5,047 nt of DNA from Prevotellaceae bacterium (GTDB taxonomy: Bacteria; Bacteroidota; Bacteroidia; Bacteroidales; UBA932): positions 1 through 5,047 of the forward strand of contig JAITOI010000146.1 of assembly GCA_031289995.1 (NCBI GenBank), given 5' to 3'. Below are positions 3,868-5,047 of the stretch, piece after piece. Under the pieces are notes generated by a model. It saw only the letters and a program-made list of their open reading frames with translations. It had not been told where the DNA came from and ran no database searches. Numbering within the stretch: position 1 is the stretch's first letter; each line of letters opens with the position of its first letter. The translations under genes and the position numbers were made by a program.

Positions 3868-5047
3868 ATGGCTCAGGCAGAAAATACGATACGTGTGAAC
3901 AAGGTCCTCAGGGAGCTCAACATCGGGATAGACACCGCTGTGGAGACCTTGCGGAAAAAAGGCATTACGATAGAGAACGACCGCAACGAAAAAATTTCGG
4001 ACGGCGCATACGAAATTCTTCGTAAGGAGCACGGCAGCGAGCAGCTAAAGCGCGAAATGGCTGCCGCAAAGGCATTGCTTGCTCCGTCGAAGAAGGACAA
4101 AAAGGCTACCGCAAAGCTCGCCGTAGCGGATACCGTTGAGGACGATGGCGATGAGGTTGTGGTCATCAAAGACACCACCATCCTGAAAGAACCGTTCCTG
4201 AAAGATTCGCTGCTGCCAGGGCCAAAATTTTTGGGCACGCTCGAGTCGATAATCGGCAAGTCGGCCGCCGCAAAGGTAGTGGCAGAGCCATCCAAGCTCT
4301 ACGGCCCATCGCGCTACGACAGGAAAAAATCGGGCGACAAATCGAGGGGTGGCGACAGGAAGCCGAAGCCCCAACGACCCGCTGCAAAGCCCGCCGTACC
4401 TAAGAAAAAAGAGGAGAAACGGGAGGCGACCAAACCTGTTGTGCCAGCCATCACGCCAGCTGTTGCGCCAGCCATCGCGCCAGCTGTTACGTCAGCCATC
4501 GCGCCAGATGTTGCGTCAGCTATCGCGTCAGCTGTTACGCCAGCCATTGCGCCAGATGTTGCGCCAGCCATCGCACCAGCTGTTGCGTCAGCCATCGCAC
4601 CAGCCATTGCGCCGGTGGAGAAGCCGACTTCCAAGCCCGTTGCAAAGCCCAAGGAGATTGAAACCATCGTCACCGAGGTGCCCAAAATTACGCTGAAAAC
4701 GGTGGGCAGCATCAACCTCGACGACTCTGCACGCAAGGCCAAGCGCGACAAGGATAGGGAGCGCAAAAAACGCCGCCGGGAAAAGAAACGCCAGATGCAA
4801 CCACCACTACAATCGCAGCAGCCGCAAAAACCGCAGCAAGCGCAATCGCAGCAGGTGCTGCAAACCGCGGAGCAGAAGGCGAAAGCCAGGGCCGAAGCGA
4901 AAGCCAGGCTGCTGCAAATGGCCGAAAAGAAAAAAGATAAAGAGGTCGCCGAGGTGGAGCGCCCCGTGCGGCACGAGGACGCGGAAACCATCACGCTGAG
5001 CGTTGAAAAGCTAACCGGGCCAAAGGTTTTGGGCACCCTCAACCTTA
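3868..5047 (+). CDS. infB: Translation initiation factor IF-2, N-terminal part (3' end beyond right edge)
   Basis: IF-2 is the GTPase that delivers initiator tRNA to the 30S subunit and promotes subunit joining. The window holds 393 codons. Residues 7-58 form the IF2 N-terminal helical domain (TIRVNKVLRELNIGIDTAVE, then LRKKGITIENDRNEKIS and AYEILRKEHG). A long, charged, low-complexity linker typical of Bacteroidota IF-2 follows. It contains three short conserved motifs of the VxGxxxL type: GPKFLGTL at 118-125, TVGSINLD at 278-285 and GPKVLGTL at 384-391. Between them lie a Lys/Arg-rich stretch (about 289-310), a Gln/Pro-rich stretch, and an Ala/Lys/Glu helix near 330-360. Residues 193-248 are a 14-unit tetrapeptide repeat. 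The GTPase and C-terminal domains lie beyond the edge. The ATG at 3868 gives MAQAENTIRVNK. It lacks a Shine-Dalgarno sequence. The position after nusA supports the name. Confidence 0.95.
   Translation, partial: MAQAENTIRVNKVLRELNIGIDTAVETLRKKGITIENDRNEKISDGAYEILRKEHGSEQLKREMAAAKALLAPSKKDKKATAKLAVADTVEDDGDEVVVIKDTTILKEPFLKDSLLPGPKFLGTLESIIGKSAAAKVVAEPSKLYGPSRYDRKKSGDKSRGGDRKPKPQRPAAKPAVPKKKEEKREATKPVVPAITPAVAPAIAPAVTSAIAPDVASAIASAVTPAIAPDVAPAIAPAVASAIAPAIAPVEKPTSKPVAKPKEIETIVTEVPKITLKTVGSINLDDSARKAKRDKDRERKKRRREKKRQMQPPLQSQQPQKPQQAQSQQVLQTAEQKAKARAEAKARLLQMAEKKKDKEVAEVERPVRHEDAETITLSVEKLTGPKVLGTLNL
4444..4611 (+). repeat. Seven 24-bp in-frame repeats in infB (Pro/Ala/Ile/Val linker)
   Basis: The 168 bp divide exactly into seven 24-bp units. 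Each is built from two 12-bp halves like CCAGCCATCGCG and CCAGCTGTTGCG. They encode 14 tetrapeptides of the pattern [PS]-[AD]-[IV]-[AT], alternating Ile and Val. The reading frame is intact. Such a segment is probably a flexible or extended spacer between the IF-2 N-domain and the rest, and its copy number is likely to vary among strains. Confidence 0.92.

Noticed and set aside
4314..5042. Minus-strand Ala/Gly/Met-rich frame of 242 codons opposite infB
   Set aside because: It is created by the 24-bp repeats and linker composition of infB read in reverse.

Overview
The window looks like a chromosomal segment from a member of the Bacteroidota, most likely Bacteroidales-like. Four things point there: the gene order rimP-nusA-infB with no ylxR between nusA and infB, the Bacteroidota-style sequence of the three proteins, a clear TTTG-20 bp-TAnnTTTG promoter ahead of rimP, and no recognisable Shine-Dalgarno sequence before any start codon. 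The order-level placement is inference.

Layout. Positions 1-239 hold the 5' part of a minus-strand gene for a small hypothetical protein that runs off the left edge. Positions 240-1787 contain no convincing long protein gene but are full of repeats. They comprise a heptamer array (257-319), a nonamer array (327-425), a strong hairpin with a T-run that would terminate leftward transcription (432-475), a minus-strand promoter-like sequence (835-866), a cluster of TCGCACAT-type octamers in both orientations (946-1132), and two copies of a 91-bp direct repeat (1181-1271 and 1599-1689). The minus-strand promoter and the terminator bracket about 400 nt that contain several hairpins and a 42-codon ORF. 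This is the best candidate here for an unannotated transcript.

Positions 1788-5047 form the rightward translation/transcription operon. A good promoter (1788-1819) is followed by a short leader. The leader carries a GNRA-capped hairpin and a T-rich run just before rimP, so it may be an attenuator. RimP (ribosome 30S maturation, 1883-2341), NusA (transcription elongation/antitermination, 2396-3661) and the N-terminal third or more of translation initiation factor IF-2 (infB, 3868 to the right edge) follow. The 206-bp nusA-infB gap holds three 24-bp-like repeats beginning at the nusA stop codon and three evenly spaced T-tracts. The visible part of infB has a 7 x 24-nt Ala/Pro/Val/Ile repeat in its linker.

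The three operon genes work together: RimP matures the small subunit, NusA couples RNA polymerase pausing and antitermination to rRNA and mRNA synthesis, and IF-2 brings initiator tRNA to the 30S subunit. No definite novel system is visible. The candidates worth testing are the minus-strand transcript, the rimP leader hairpin and the repeat families.
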